A stretch of 16,163 bases of DNA from Actinomycetes bacterium (GTDB lineage: Bacteria; Actinomycetota; Humimicrobiia; Humimicrobiales; Humimicrobiaceae): contig JAUVXY010000014.1 in NCBI GenBank assembly GCA_030603375.1, forward strand, positions 1 through 16,163, given 5' to 3'. A model generated the notes under the pieces. The model was given only the letters and a program-made list of their open reading frames with translations, was not told the origin of the DNA and ran no database searches. The translations under genes and the position numbers were made by a program. Positions within the stretch are counted from its first letter, which is position 1. The number at the start of each line of letters is the position of its first letter. This document shows, one piece after another, positions 1 to 7,742 of the stretch.

Positions 1-2
1 AA

Positions 3-863
3 TCAATAATTCGCGAAGCTGCATTTATAGGTTTAATCACGTTAGGCCAGGCGTGCCTGCTGCTTATGGGCGAGATAGACCTTTCGGTGGGAAGTGTCGC
101 AGCGCTTTCCGGGGTGATCAGCGGGATACTTATGGTTCGTACTCCGCTTAACCCTTTTTTAGTTCTGGTGGTCTGTCTTCTTTTGGGTGCTTTCCTGGGC
201 TTCGTTAATGGAGCAATTGTCACAGGATTAAGATTAAATGCATTAGTTGTAACAATTGGTATGACAGGTGTTTACACGGGCCTTAACCTTGTAATTACAA
301 AAGGACAAGCTGTGTTAAATATCCCTGAGGTAATATATGTCCTGGGACAAGGCAAACTGTTTGGTGTAATACCAATGCCTACCGTTATTATGTCTATTAT
401 GGCGGTCATAATTATATTTATTGTAAAATACACTCAAATAGGACGTTACATGTATGCAATAGGAAACAGTAGAGAAACAGCTACAATTATTGGTCTTCCA
501 GTACAGGCGGTTCGAATATTTGTATTTTCATTGACTGGCATGCTTTCAGCCATGGCCGGGCTGCTGATGGTTGCAAGGATAGGAACCGCACAGCCGAGCA
601 TAGGCGCTACCTGGCCGCTTAACTCAATAGCAGCTGCCGTTATTGGCGGCGTTTCACTGACAGGCGGTATAGGAAATCCGTTAGGAGCTCTTATAGGAGT
701 TGGAATTATAGTTATTATTCAGAATATGATAGTTCTTTTTGGAGTATCGCCATATCTGCAGACTGCTGTGAGCGGTGCAGTTGTTGTTATGGCAATTTCC
801 TTTGATTCAATTTCAAATATGCTGGAAGCAAGGCGAATACGCAGATCAAAAACTAACTTATAA
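3..863 (+). CDS. RbsC-type ABC sugar transporter permease (5' truncated)
   Basis: Inner-membrane permease of a ribose/xylose-type ABC importer; with a periplasmic or lipoprotein binding protein and an ATPase (both outside the window) it would bring a monosaccharide into the cell. The reading frame is open from base 3, before the first ATG at 66. The residues encoded there (ending LGQACLLLMGEIDLSVGS) continue the family's conserved GQ...GEIDLSVG segment, so the true start lies upstream of the window. The protein is almost entirely hydrophobic helices, with conserved pieces such as GFVNGAIVTGLRLNALVVTI and, near the C-terminus, AVIGGVSLTGGIGNPLGAL, typical of the BPD_transp_2 family. It ends with a basic tail. 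The next gene is a regulator 75 bp downstream, so this is probably the last gene of a transporter operon feeding the kinase and rearrangement enzymes that follow. Substrate identity cannot be read from a permease alone. Confidence 0.93.
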   Translation, partial: SIIREAAFIGLITLGQACLLLMGEIDLSVGSVAALSGVISGILMVRTPLNPFLVLVVCLLLGAFLGFVNGAIVTGLRLNALVVTIGMTGVYTGLNLVITKGQAVLNIPEVIYVLGQGKLFGVIPMPTVIMSIMAVIIIFIVKYTQIGRYMYAIGNSRETATIIGLPVQAVRIFVFSLTGMLSAMAGLLMVARIGTAQPSIGATWPLNSIAAAVIGGVSLTGGIGNPLGALIGVGIIVIIQNMIVLFGVSPYLQTAVSGAVVVMAISFDSISNMLEARRIRRSKTNL

Positions 864-892
864 AAATTGTTTAGAAAGTAAATGTGATTTTA

Positions 893-922
893 TTGTAAAA
901 ATGTGTGGCAGCACGCTAAATT
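893..922 (+). promoter_or_regulatory. Possible promoter before the GntR gene
   Basis: TTGTAA at 893-898 and TAAATT at 917-922 with an 18-base spacer lie just upstream of the regulator's GTG start. The match is weak in this AT-rich gap, and read-through from the permease gene is equally possible. Confidence 0.2.
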
Positions 923-938
923 AATAGGGTGATTTTAA

Positions 939-1655
939 GTGGATAATTATGATTTTAGGCCAAAGTACATAAGAATCTCTGGAGATATTAAAAAAGAGAT
1001 GGAACTTGGAAAAGTTAGGCCTGGAAGCAGGGTATATTCTGAAAAAGAAATTATAGATAAGTACAATGTCTCTACCACTACAGCAAGAAAAGCTTTGGAT
1101 TTTTTAAAAAACGAAGGTTTAATTGAACGAATACAGGGAAAAGGCACTTTCGCAAAGCATAAAAAAGTTACAAGAAGTTTGAGGAAAGTTTTAAGCTTTA
1201 CGGAAAATATGGAAAAACAAAATATTGTACCTTCAGCAATGCTATTAGAAAAAAAAGTGCTGGATGGTTATACGGAATATCACAAGAAGTTAAATCTAAA
1301 TTCAGGAGACAAAGTATTAAAAGTAAGGCGAGTCAAATATGGAGATGGCGTACCATTGCTAGTCGATACCAGAGTTATAAATCTAAAAATTTGTCCCGAT
1401 ATTGTCAATAGGAATCTTACAGATTCTTTATATAAAATTTATGAAGATTACAATATTAAAATTACAAAAACTGATCAATTTTTAGAGTTAGCTTTTTTAG
1501 ATGAAGAAAAAGCTAAACTTCTGGGTTGTAAAAAATCAGATCCGGCATTTTACATTGAAGGTGTGTTATATATAGAGAATGAAATTCCAATAGAATATGA
1601 AGAGGATCTATGGAATGCAAAAGCTTTTAGATTTTATTTGGAAGCGAGTTTATAA
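939..1655 (+). CDS. GntR-family regulator with UTRA effector domain (HutC subfamily)
   Basis: Predicted cytoplasmic transcription regulator of the surrounding sugar locus. Residues about 8-75 form the winged helix-turn-helix typical of GntR proteins (KPGS-like PGSRVYSEKEIIDKY, then STTTARKALDFL and the wing IQGKGTF). Residues about 95-235 resemble the UTRA ligand-binding domain, with the characteristic KVLKVRRVKYGDGVPLLVD strand and a terminal IPIEYEEDLW segment. The length, 238 residues, is normal for the family. The GTG start at 939 follows an AGGGTGA ribosome site; no better start is seen. It lies between the permease and the FGGY kinase, so a local role, with a sugar or sugar phosphate as effector, is the natural inference. 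I found no clear GTnTAnAC-type GntR operator in the flanking gaps, so its binding site remains unknown. Confidence 0.92.
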   Translation: MDNYDFRPKYIRISGDIKKEMELGKVRPGSRVYSEKEIIDKYNVSTTTARKALDFLKNEGLIERIQGKGTFAKHKKVTRSLRKVLSFTENMEKQNIVPSAMLLEKKVLDGYTEYHKKLNLNSGDKVLKVRRVKYGDGVPLLVDTRVINLKICPDIVNRNLTDSLYKIYEDYNIKITKTDQFLELAFLDEEKAKLLGCKKSDPAFYIEGVLYIENEIPIEYEEDLWNAKAFRFYLEASL

Positions 1656-1713
1656 AAAAATGATTAAGGAAACAACAAAATCTATAAAATATTTTGGGAA
1701 AGGATTGTAGAAA

Positions 1714-3255
1714 ATGAAGTATTATATAGGGTATGATTGTGGAACCATGGGCACTAAAGCTGCTATATATTCGCTTGACGGCGATTTAATAGCTGAGGCA
1801 TACAGAGAACATGAAATTAAGTACCCTAAGCCCGGCTGGGCTGAAATGGAACCGGAACAGTTTTATAATGTTGCAACAGACGGTATTAGAGAATGTGTAA
1901 AAAAAAGCGGAGTAAATCCCAGCGACATTAAAGGGATATCAGATAGCGGTATAATTTGCGGTCTTGTGCCTATTGATGATGACTGGAATTCGGTTGGCGC
2001 ATATATACCATTTTTAGATAGCAGGGCAAAGAAAGAAGCAGAATATATCATTAATAACTTGGATCCAGTTTGGGCGAGGGAAGCTGGAAATTCTGAAGTT
2101 TCAGCTTACATGCCGCCGGTTGTATTGAAATGGATAAAGAATAATGAAAAAGAAAAATTTAAAAAAATTAAAAAAGTAGTTAGCGCTGCCCAGTATGTAT
2201 TGGGCAAATTAGGTGGATTGAAAGCAAGAGAAGCCTTTATTGATTGGGGGCATTTATCTGGATCTGTTATAGGTTTTGATGCAAAAAAAAGAAATTGGTC
2301 CGAAAAACAAATTGATTTGCTGGGCCTGCCTTATGAAATTTTCCCTAAAGTTGTAAAGCCATGGCAGGTAGTTGGCGAGTTGAGCAGTTCCGAAGCTAAA
2401 AAATTGGGCTTAAAGGCAGGCACTCCTTTAATTGCAGGCAGCGGCGATATAATGCAGTCCAACCTGGGATCCTGTGTTACTGAAAGCGGAATGTGCTCTG
2501 ACGTTGCTGGGACTGCTTCAATATTTACTATTTTATCTGATTTCTATTCTCAAAAAATCACAGATACAAAGACTTTGATTTTGGCTTTTAGTACATTAGA
2601 AAATCAGTACATGTATTGGGGGTTTATTCCAGCGGGCGGATTAAGTTTAAGGTGGTTCAGGGATGAAATTTTAAGGGAAAAGGGAAATGACAAATCATAT
2701 GATTCTATGAATAAACTTGCTAAAGATATTAGCATTGGCTCAGATGGGGTATTATTTTTCCCATTCCTGCAGGGCAGGTCAACACCTGCATGGCAGAACA
2801 CCAGTGCTGCCTGGCTGGGATTATTTGGGTCAAATAAAATTAGCAACCTGTACAGATCAATGATGGAATCAATTGCCTTTGAATATTTATCCTGGGTTAC
2901 TCTTTGTAGGGGTATTGGGGTAGATATCAAAAATACAGTAGGCACCGGCGGTGGAAGCAAGAGTGATCTGTGGAATCAAATCAAAGCAGATATTTTAAAT
3001 ACGAATTACACAACTGTAAACAGAACTGAAGGTGCTGTTCTGGCAAATGCAGCACTGGCAGCATATGGTGTTGGCGATACAAAAGGGCTGAGTGCGACTG
3101 TAAATGAATGGGTTAAGACAAAAAAGGTTTACAAACCAATAAAAGAGAATAATGAGTTATATATGAAAATATATAACACAAGGGAAGACATCCTTAATGG
3201 TCCATTAAGAGATATATTTAATAGGCTTGCACAGCTTCAAACAGTTATATCTTAG
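1714..3255 (+). CDS. FGGY-family carbohydrate kinase (xylulokinase-like)
   Basis: ATP-dependent sugar kinase of 513 residues, the usual size of the FGGY family. The first ATP-phosphate loop is DCGTMGTKA (residues 8-16). PGWAEMEPEQF (40-50) matches the family's PGW.EQ.P element. The catalytic base is expected at D245 in AGSGDIMQSN. The second nucleotide-binding loop is GTGGGSKSDLWNQIKAD (410-426). The region that in xylulokinases reads like SGQMHG is here SDSGIICG (77-84), so the sugar-contacting part differs from typical D-xylulose kinases. The substrate could be another ketose such as apulose, erythrulose or a deoxyketose. The start at 1714 follows AAAGGA with 9 bases between. It begins the catabolic series, 58 bp after the regulator. 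FGGY membership is secure; D-xylulose specificity is only a guess. Confidence 0.93.
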   Translation: MKYYIGYDCGTMGTKAAIYSLDGDLIAEAYREHEIKYPKPGWAEMEPEQFYNVATDGIRECVKKSGVNPSDIKGISDSGIICGLVPIDDDWNSVGAYIPFLDSRAKKEAEYIINNLDPVWAREAGNSEVSAYMPPVVLKWIKNNEKEKFKKIKKVVSAAQYVLGKLGGLKAREAFIDWGHLSGSVIGFDAKKRNWSEKQIDLLGLPYEIFPKVVKPWQVVGELSSSEAKKLGLKAGTPLIAGSGDIMQSNLGSCVTESGMCSDVAGTASIFTILSDFYSQKITDTKTLILAFSTLENQYMYWGFIPAGGLSLRWFRDEILREKGNDKSYDSMNKLAKDISIGSDGVLFFPFLQGRSTPAWQNTSAAWLGLFGSNKISNLYRSMMESIAFEYLSWVTLCRGIGVDIKNTVGTGGGSKSDLWNQIKADILNTNYTTVNRTEGAVLANAALAAYGVGDTKGLSATVNEWVKTKKVYKPIKENNELYMKIYNTREDILNGPLRDIFNRLAQLQTVIS

Positions 3256-3295
3256 GATATTGTGAAAACAATAATAAGGCAGTAAGGAGTAAAAA

Positions 3296-3449
3296 ATGGA
3301 CGAGATGGTTCCAGGAGGAAGATTTCGGGAGGCAGTATTTGAAGGACCCAGTAGGATTCCGGTGCAGCTGGGTGGTTTAGTGAATTCTTTAACACATGCA
3401 CGGGATAAATGCAGGTCTACCGGCGCGGCATTCCACGCTGGTATTTTTT
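3296..3449 (+). other. GC-rich structured island with a small ORF (candidate ncRNA, leader or inserted repeat)
   Basis: By direct count, bases 3301-3440 contain 74 G+C of 140 (53%), while the 60 bases on either side have about 28% and 25%. An excellent AAGGAG site (3284-3289) precedes an ATG at 3296 that opens a 61-codon ORF to 3481, but its product resembles nothing I know and the complementary strand is also open. RNA-like pairing is seen. ACCCAG (3346-3351) pairs with CTGGGT (3368-3373). As an alternative, GTGCA (3362-3366) pairs with TGCAC (3397-3401) enclosing GTGGTT/AACAC (3372-3377 with 3391-3395). The island ends in a terminator-like hairpin. The two folds exclude each other, as in attenuators, but none of the common riboswitch consensus cores I checked by eye is present. 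Options are a leader regulating the downstream E1 genes, a processed small RNA, a dispersed repeat, or a real small peptide gene. Confidence 0.45.
3418..3449 (+). terminator. Intrinsic terminator-like hairpin before the E1 alpha gene
   Basis: TACCGGCG (3418-3425) pairs with CGCTGGTA (3436-3443) over 8 bp with one G-U pair. After one C-A mismatch, GG/CC continues the stem around a CATT loop. Six T residues follow directly (3444-3449). It could end transcripts coming from the kinase gene or act as the off-state of a leader for the E1 genes that begin 81 bp further on. Confidence 0.6.
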
Positions 3450-3483
3450 GCAAGCAAATGTTTTATTTTTTGTTTACTTAGCG

Positions 3484-3499
3484 TGTTATTGCGGTAACA
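3484..3499 (+). promoter_or_regulatory. Palindromic operator candidate upstream of the E1 alpha gene
   Basis: TGTTATTGCGGTAACA is an imperfect 16-bp palindrome: 6 of 8 positions match between half sites and the TGTTA/TAACA outer arms are perfect. It lies between the terminator-like hairpin and the ribosome site of the next gene. Size and shape suit a LacI-family or similar dimeric regulator; no such gene is in the window. Confidence 0.35.
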
Positions 3500-3529
3500 T
3501 TAATTAATTAATTTTTGAAAGGAGTAACT

Positions 3530-4528
3530 TTGAAGGAGAATAATTTTAAAATCGCTAACAAATTTGAAAAACTGTCCAGAGACAAAAAGATTGAAATGCT
3601 GAGGAAAATGTACAAGATCAGGCATTTTGAAGTGGAGGTAGATAAATTTGTTTTAAGGGGTATGATATATGGTACCTGTCATTTATATACCGGGGAGGAA
3701 GCATCAGCAGTTGGTGCAATATCTGCTATTGATGAAACTGATTACATAGTTTCAACTCACAGGGGCCATGGCCATTGTATTGCAAAAGGTGCCGATCTAA
3801 ATATAATGATGGCTGAATTATTAGGCAAAGGCAACGGTTATTGCAAAGGCAAGGGCGGCTCAATGCATATAGCAGATTTAGATTCTAATAACCTGGGAGC
3901 AAATGGAATTGTTGGCGGCGGTTTAGGAATAGCTGCTGGCGCAGCTTTAACATGTACATTAAAAAAGAATAACAGGGTTGTTATAGGGTTTTTTGGTGAC
4001 GGGGCAAGCAATGAGGGCCTGTTCCATGAAGCTCTAAACCTTGCATCAATCTGGAAACTTCCTGTTATCTATTTGTGTGAAAACAATCAGTATGGTATGT
4101 CGACTTCAGTAAAAGAATCTATGAATATTGACAGGGTATCTAAAAGGGCAGCGTCATACGGTATTGACGGAATTACAATTGATGGGAACAATGTTATTGA
4201 AGTTTACAATACTGTATCGCACTTTGCCAAACGTTGCAGAGAGGGCGTAGGTACGGTTTTGATAGAATCACTAACTTATAGATGGCGAGGACACTCCAAA
4301 CATGATTCTCAAGTATACAGGACTAAAGAAGAAGTTGAAGAATGGAAAAAACTAGATCCAATAAAGAAATATAAAGAATATCTCATTGAAAATAAGTTGA
4401 TTACTGAAGAAGAAGATAAGGAAATTGAAAATACAGCTATAAAGGAAATTAAAAATGCCGTCGCTTTTGCCGAGAAGAGTGAATACCCAGATATTTCTGA
4501 GGTAGAAAAGGATGTATACTCTGATTAA
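3530..4528 (+). CDS. TPP-dependent dehydrogenase E1 alpha subunit (acetoin/pyruvate dehydrogenase type)
   Basis: Alpha subunit of a heterotetrameric thiamine-diphosphate 2-oxoacid or acetoin dehydrogenase, forming the cofactor site with the beta subunit encoded next. Family elements are visible: STHRGHGH (75-82), KGKGGSMH (106-113), the TPP-Mg motif starting GDGASNEGLFHEA (156-168) and closing at ENNQYGMST (184-192), and YRWRGHS in the phosphorylation-loop region. At 332 residues it is the normal size. I chose the TTG at 3530 because GGAG lies 5 bases before it at 3521-3524; the in-frame TTG at 3515 lies upstream of that site and is poorly placed. By family resemblance it is closest to AcoA-like subunits, but no E2 (lipoyl acyltransferase) or E3 (lipoamide dehydrogenase) gene is nearby. 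Oxidative decarboxylation is therefore uncertain; it may borrow E2/E3 from elsewhere or catalyse a non-oxidative carboligation. Confidence 0.93.
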   Translation: MKENNFKIANKFEKLSRDKKIEMLRKMYKIRHFEVEVDKFVLRGMIYGTCHLYTGEEASAVGAISAIDETDYIVSTHRGHGHCIAKGADLNIMMAELLGKGNGYCKGKGGSMHIADLDSNNLGANGIVGGGLGIAAGAALTCTLKKNNRVVIGFFGDGASNEGLFHEALNLASIWKLPVIYLCENNQYGMSTSVKESMNIDRVSKRAASYGIDGITIDGNNVIEVYNTVSHFAKRCREGVGTVLIESLTYRWRGHSKHDSQVYRTKEEVEEWKKLDPIKKYKEYLIENKLITEEEDKEIENTAIKEIKNAVAFAEKSEYPDISEVEKDVYSD

Positions 4529-4581
4529 ATAATATTAAATTTTTAAAATATTCTTAATACTTAAAGGAAAGGGAGAAGTTG

Positions 4582-5574
4582 ATGAGAGAATTAACATACC
4601 TGGAAGCAATTAAAGAAGCTATCAGACAGGTTATGAAGGAAAACGAAGATGTATTTATGCTTGGCGAAGATATAGGGCTATATGGCGGATCCTTTGGGCT
4701 AACCAGAGGATTATTTGAAGAGTTCGGCAAAGATCGAATAAGGAACACGCCTATTGCAGAAGCAGCATTAATCGGCGCTGCTGTAGGCAGTGCTGTTACC
4801 GGAATGAGGCCCATTGCAGAACTTATGTTTTCAGATTTTTCAACAGTTGCATGGGATCAAATTGTAAATCAAGCAGCAAAAATCAGATACCAATTTGGAG
4901 GCAAAGCAAAAGTACCGATGGTTATTAGAACAGCACATGGGGGAGGCATGGGTTTTGCTGCGCAGCATTCCCAGAGCCTGGAAGCTTTGTTTGCACATAT
5001 ACCAGGGCTAAAAGTAGTAATGCCATCATGTCCATATGATGCAAAGGGCCTGTTTATAGCATCTGTGTATGATAATAACCCTGTAATATTTCTTGAACAT
5101 AAAATTCTATATAATAATAAAAAATATTCACAGCATGTTCCCGAAGAAATGTATACCATTCCTCTGGGTAAAGGCGAAGTAAAAAAATCCGGCAAAGACC
5201 TGACTCTTGTAGCTACATCTTATATGGTACAAAAATCTTTAGAGGTTGCAAATGAACTAAAAGATAAAATGCAAATAGATTGTGAAGTTGTAGATTTAAG
5301 AACAATAAAGCCTTTAGATATTGATTTAGTAATAGAATCTGTTAAAAAAACCGGAAGGCTTGTTTGTGTTGAAGAAGCTTGCAGTTTTGGGGGCTTTATG
5401 GGCGAAGTGGCTTCCCAGGTTGCAGAATTTGGATTTGACTATTTAGATGCTCCAATAGTAAGAGTTGCAAGTAAAAATTGTCCTGTTCCATATAGTTATG
5501 TATTGGAACAAGAAATGATCCCAAGTTCAGACAGGATTAAAGAAAACATATTAAAGGTGTTAGGCAAAGCTTAA
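4582..5574 (+). CDS. TPP-dependent dehydrogenase E1 beta subunit (acetoin/pyruvate dehydrogenase type)
   Basis: Partner of the preceding E1 alpha subunit, 330 residues as usual. The N-terminal half carries LGEDIGLYGGSFG (28-40), the TPP-activating glutamate E60 in TPIAEAALIGAAVG, and AAQHSQSLEALFAHIPGLKVV with the active-site histidine H129. The C-terminal half is the transketolase C-like fold with LKDKMQIDCEVVDLRTIKPLD and the VEEA...GG.GEVAS element. The ATG at 4582 has GGGAG six bases upstream; the adjacent in-frame TTG at 4579 is less well spaced. The gap after the alpha gene is 53 bp with no terminator, so the two are co-transcribed. The transaldolase gene follows 99 bp later, so the E1 pair sits inside a sugar-phosphate rearrangement locus instead of with E2/E3 genes. 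Confidence 0.93.
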   Translation: MRELTYLEAIKEAIRQVMKENEDVFMLGEDIGLYGGSFGLTRGLFEEFGKDRIRNTPIAEAALIGAAVGSAVTGMRPIAELMFSDFSTVAWDQIVNQAAKIRYQFGGKAKVPMVIRTAHGGGMGFAAQHSQSLEALFAHIPGLKVVMPSCPYDAKGLFIASVYDNNPVIFLEHKILYNNKKYSQHVPEEMYTIPLGKGEVKKSGKDLTLVATSYMVQKSLEVANELKDKMQIDCEVVDLRTIKPLDIDLVIESVKKTGRLVCVEEACSFGGFMGEVASQVAEFGFDYLDAPIVRVASKNCPVPYSYVLEQEMIPSSDRIKENILKVLGKA

Positions 5575-5673
5575 TATTTATGGCTTAAGGAATAAACTTT
5601 TTATTGGTAGCATATTTTTTCTTGAAAAGATATAAATGTATGTAATTTTAATTAAAGAATTAGGAGTTATAAA

Positions 5674-6867
5674 ATGACAGATTTTAAAAAGTCGGCAATG
5701 CAAAAGTTAAATGAGAGCAGTGACTCAATGGAGGCATGGTGGGATTCTTCCCCGTTGATATTTAAAGCATGGGAGAAAGAAATGATTGAAAAAGCTTCCG
5801 ATAAGGAGCTTATAAGAGAGCAGCTAAAAGTACTGTTTGATCCGGATAATCCTTCGGACACTCTGTTTTCGGGAGTGACTACAAATCCCAAATTGACAAG
5901 AGCGGTGCTTAATCTTATACCTGAAGACGTAAATCCCATAGTAGATGACATTATAGCAAGCAATCCTGCTGAAAGTGATTCGGAACTTGCATGGGAAGTC
6001 TACAAGTCTATTACAAAAAAAGGCGCAGCACTTTATATGCCGCTTTTTGAAAAATCAGACTATACTAAGGGTTATGTATCGGCCCAGGTAGACCCAAGAG
6101 AGGTAACTGATATTAAGAAAATGCTCGCACAGGGGCTTGCCCTGAAAAGTCTCTCGCCAAATATAATGATAAAGTGCCCGGGTTCCAAAGAGGGGATTTA
6201 TGTAATACAGCTTTTAACATCGATTGGAGTTCCTACTAACGCCACTCTTGTATTTAACGTCCCGGGAGCGATGGAAGTAGCAAAGGCAGTAAAGAGGGGA
6301 TACGAAATAGGACAGAGAAATGGAGTAGATTATAGCCAGTGGAGATCAGTCATTACCATTATGATCGGAAGATTTGAAGGAAGGCCCGAGTTCGTAGAGA
6401 GTGCAGAATCTGTAGGGATAGAGCTTACTGAAGAATTAAAAAGATGGACAGGAATTGCCATAGCTAAAAAAGCTCACAGGCTCCTAAACGATGAAAGCAA
6501 CGGATACAAAAGCAAACTGCTGCTATGCTCTGCAAGGCCTGGACCTGGTGAAGGAAATGTTTATCATATAGAAAAAGTTGCAGGGGGAAATCTTGTTTAT
6601 ACCCTAAATCCTGAAATAATAGATGACTTTATGCGTATTTGCAAGGATAAAGATATCTATTCCCAGATAGACGAACCGGTTCCGAGTGATATTATGGGTA
6701 AACTTGAAAAAATACCTTATTTTGTAGAAGGTTATGCAGAAGATGGTATAAAAAAAGAAGATTTTATAAATCATACATCATTTAAATTTACAAGGGACCA
6801 ATTTTCTGGCTCAATGAATGAAATAGAAGAATATGTAGTGGAAAGAAAAAATAAATTACAAAAGTAA
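5674..6867 (+). CDS. tal: Transaldolase, long form
   Basis: Transfers a three-carbon dihydroxyacetone unit between sugar phosphates in the non-oxidative pentose phosphate pathway (cytoplasm). SGVTTNPKL (66-74) is the family's N-terminal signature and the Schiff-base lysine is expected at K167 in NIMIKCPGSKEGI; the usual context is IKIPAT or IKVPAT, so the CPGS version is divergent. NATLVFNVPGAMEVAKA corresponds to the conserved TLIFS strand. At 397 residues it is longer than the E. coli-type enzyme (about 316) and nearer the longer transaldolase subfamilies. An AGGAG site precedes the ATG by 7 bases. It is followed after 17 bp by the transketolase N gene, so these are one operon. The acceptor and donor may be ordinary fructose-6-phosphate and erythrose-4-phosphate, or analogues such as sulfofructose, as known for some long-form transaldolases. 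Confidence 0.88.
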   Translation: MTDFKKSAMQKLNESSDSMEAWWDSSPLIFKAWEKEMIEKASDKELIREQLKVLFDPDNPSDTLFSGVTTNPKLTRAVLNLIPEDVNPIVDDIIASNPAESDSELAWEVYKSITKKGAALYMPLFEKSDYTKGYVSAQVDPREVTDIKKMLAQGLALKSLSPNIMIKCPGSKEGIYVIQLLTSIGVPTNATLVFNVPGAMEVAKAVKRGYEIGQRNGVDYSQWRSVITIMIGRFEGRPEFVESAESVGIELTEELKRWTGIAIAKKAHRLLNDESNGYKSKLLLCSARPGPGEGNVYHIEKVAGGNLVYTLNPEIIDDFMRICKDKDIYSQIDEPVPSDIMGKLEKIPYFVEGYAEDGIKKEDFINHTSFKFTRDQFSGSMNEIEEYVVERKNKLQK

Positions 6868-6884
6868 ATAACAGGGGAATGTTA

Positions 6885-7742
6885 ATGGGGAAGCTTAATA
6901 ATAAGGAAATTAAAGAGCTAATAGAAAAATCATATAACTGCAGGGTAAATATTTTAAAGATGATGAAAAAAGGGGAGGGCCATATCGGAGGTGCCTTTTC
7001 TGCTTTGGATATCATGACTGTTCTTTATAATAAAATATTGCAGCATGACCCCGGGAGGCCAAAATGGGATGACAGGGACAGGTTCATCCTTTCTGCAGGG
7101 CATAAGTGTCTGGCGCTTTACGCAGTGCTTGCCGATCAGGGTTATTTTAATCAGGATATTCTCTGGACCTACAACACATTAAATACAAAGGTACAGATGC
7201 ATCCCGATGAAAAGATGCTTCCGGGAATAGAGTTTCCAACAGGTTCTTTGGGCCATGGTCTGCCGGTAGCAAACGGCATAGCTCTTTCAGCAAGACTGGA
7301 CAGGAAAGATTATAAGGTTTTTGTGATACTTGGAGATGGTGAAAGTGCAGAGGGAAGCATCTGGGAAGCAGCTATGTCGGCAGCTCACCATAAGCTTGAT
7401 AATCTGGTTGTAATAGTTGATAGAAACGGACTGCAGGTGAATGGGAGGACTAAGGATATAATGGATTCCTCAGCTTTTGAAGATAAATTTGCTTCTTTTG
7501 GCTGGGAGGTTAGAACAATTAATGGCCATAATTTTAGTGAGATTTATCAGGCCCTGTCAGATGTTCCTTTCAAGGAGAAAAAACCATCATGTATAATAGC
7601 CGATACTATTAAATGCAAGGGGCTGACTTTTGCTGAGAATAAATTTGAATTTCATCACTGGCATTGTGAGCCAGACAAAATAGATGATGCTATAGATATT
7701 GTCGAGGCTGTAAAAAGGAAGGAGTTGGCGCAAGTTGGATAA
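6885..7742 (+). CDS. Transketolase N-terminal subunit (split transketolase)
   Basis: TPP-binding half of a two-gene transketolase, which moves two-carbon ketol units between sugar phosphates. Visible are EGHIGGAFSALDIMTVLY (31-48), the DRFILSAGH strand (65-73), TGSLGHGLPVANGIA (119-133), the TPP/Mg motif starting GDGESAEGSIWEA (150-162), and DRNGLQVNG (179-187). Length 285 is normal for split N subunits. The start at ATG 6885 is preferred to the in-frame ATG at 6879 because AGGGGA (6873-6878) would touch the earlier ATG but lies six bases from this one. It overlaps the C-subunit gene by 8 bp, so translational coupling and equal amounts are expected. Split transketolases are common in anaerobes for ordinary pentose phosphates but are also used for sulfofructose and apulose-4-phosphate. 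Confidence 0.92.
   Translation: MGKLNNKEIKELIEKSYNCRVNILKMMKKGEGHIGGAFSALDIMTVLYNKILQHDPGRPKWDDRDRFILSAGHKCLALYAVLADQGYFNQDILWTYNTLNTKVQMHPDEKMLPGIEFPTGSLGHGLPVANGIALSARLDRKDYKVFVILGDGESAEGSIWEAAMSAAHHKLDNLVVIVDRNGLQVNGRTKDIMDSSAFEDKFASFGWEVRTINGHNFSEIYQALSDVPFKEKKPSCIIADTIKCKGLTFAENKFEFHHWHCEPDKIDDAIDIVEAVKRKELAQVG

Noticed and set aside
3296..3449. T-box, cobalamin, TPP, FMN, THF or c-di-GMP riboswitch in the GC-rich island
   Set aside because: Consensus core sequences recalled for these classes (for example the T-box AGGGTGGNACCGCG) are not present; only GGGTGG is shared, which is too short.
3205..3453. Minus-strand 82-codon ORF over the GC-rich island
   Set aside because: Openness follows from the same local composition; no ribosome site or known family is seen, and the plus strand carries the ribosome site and the T-tailed hairpin.
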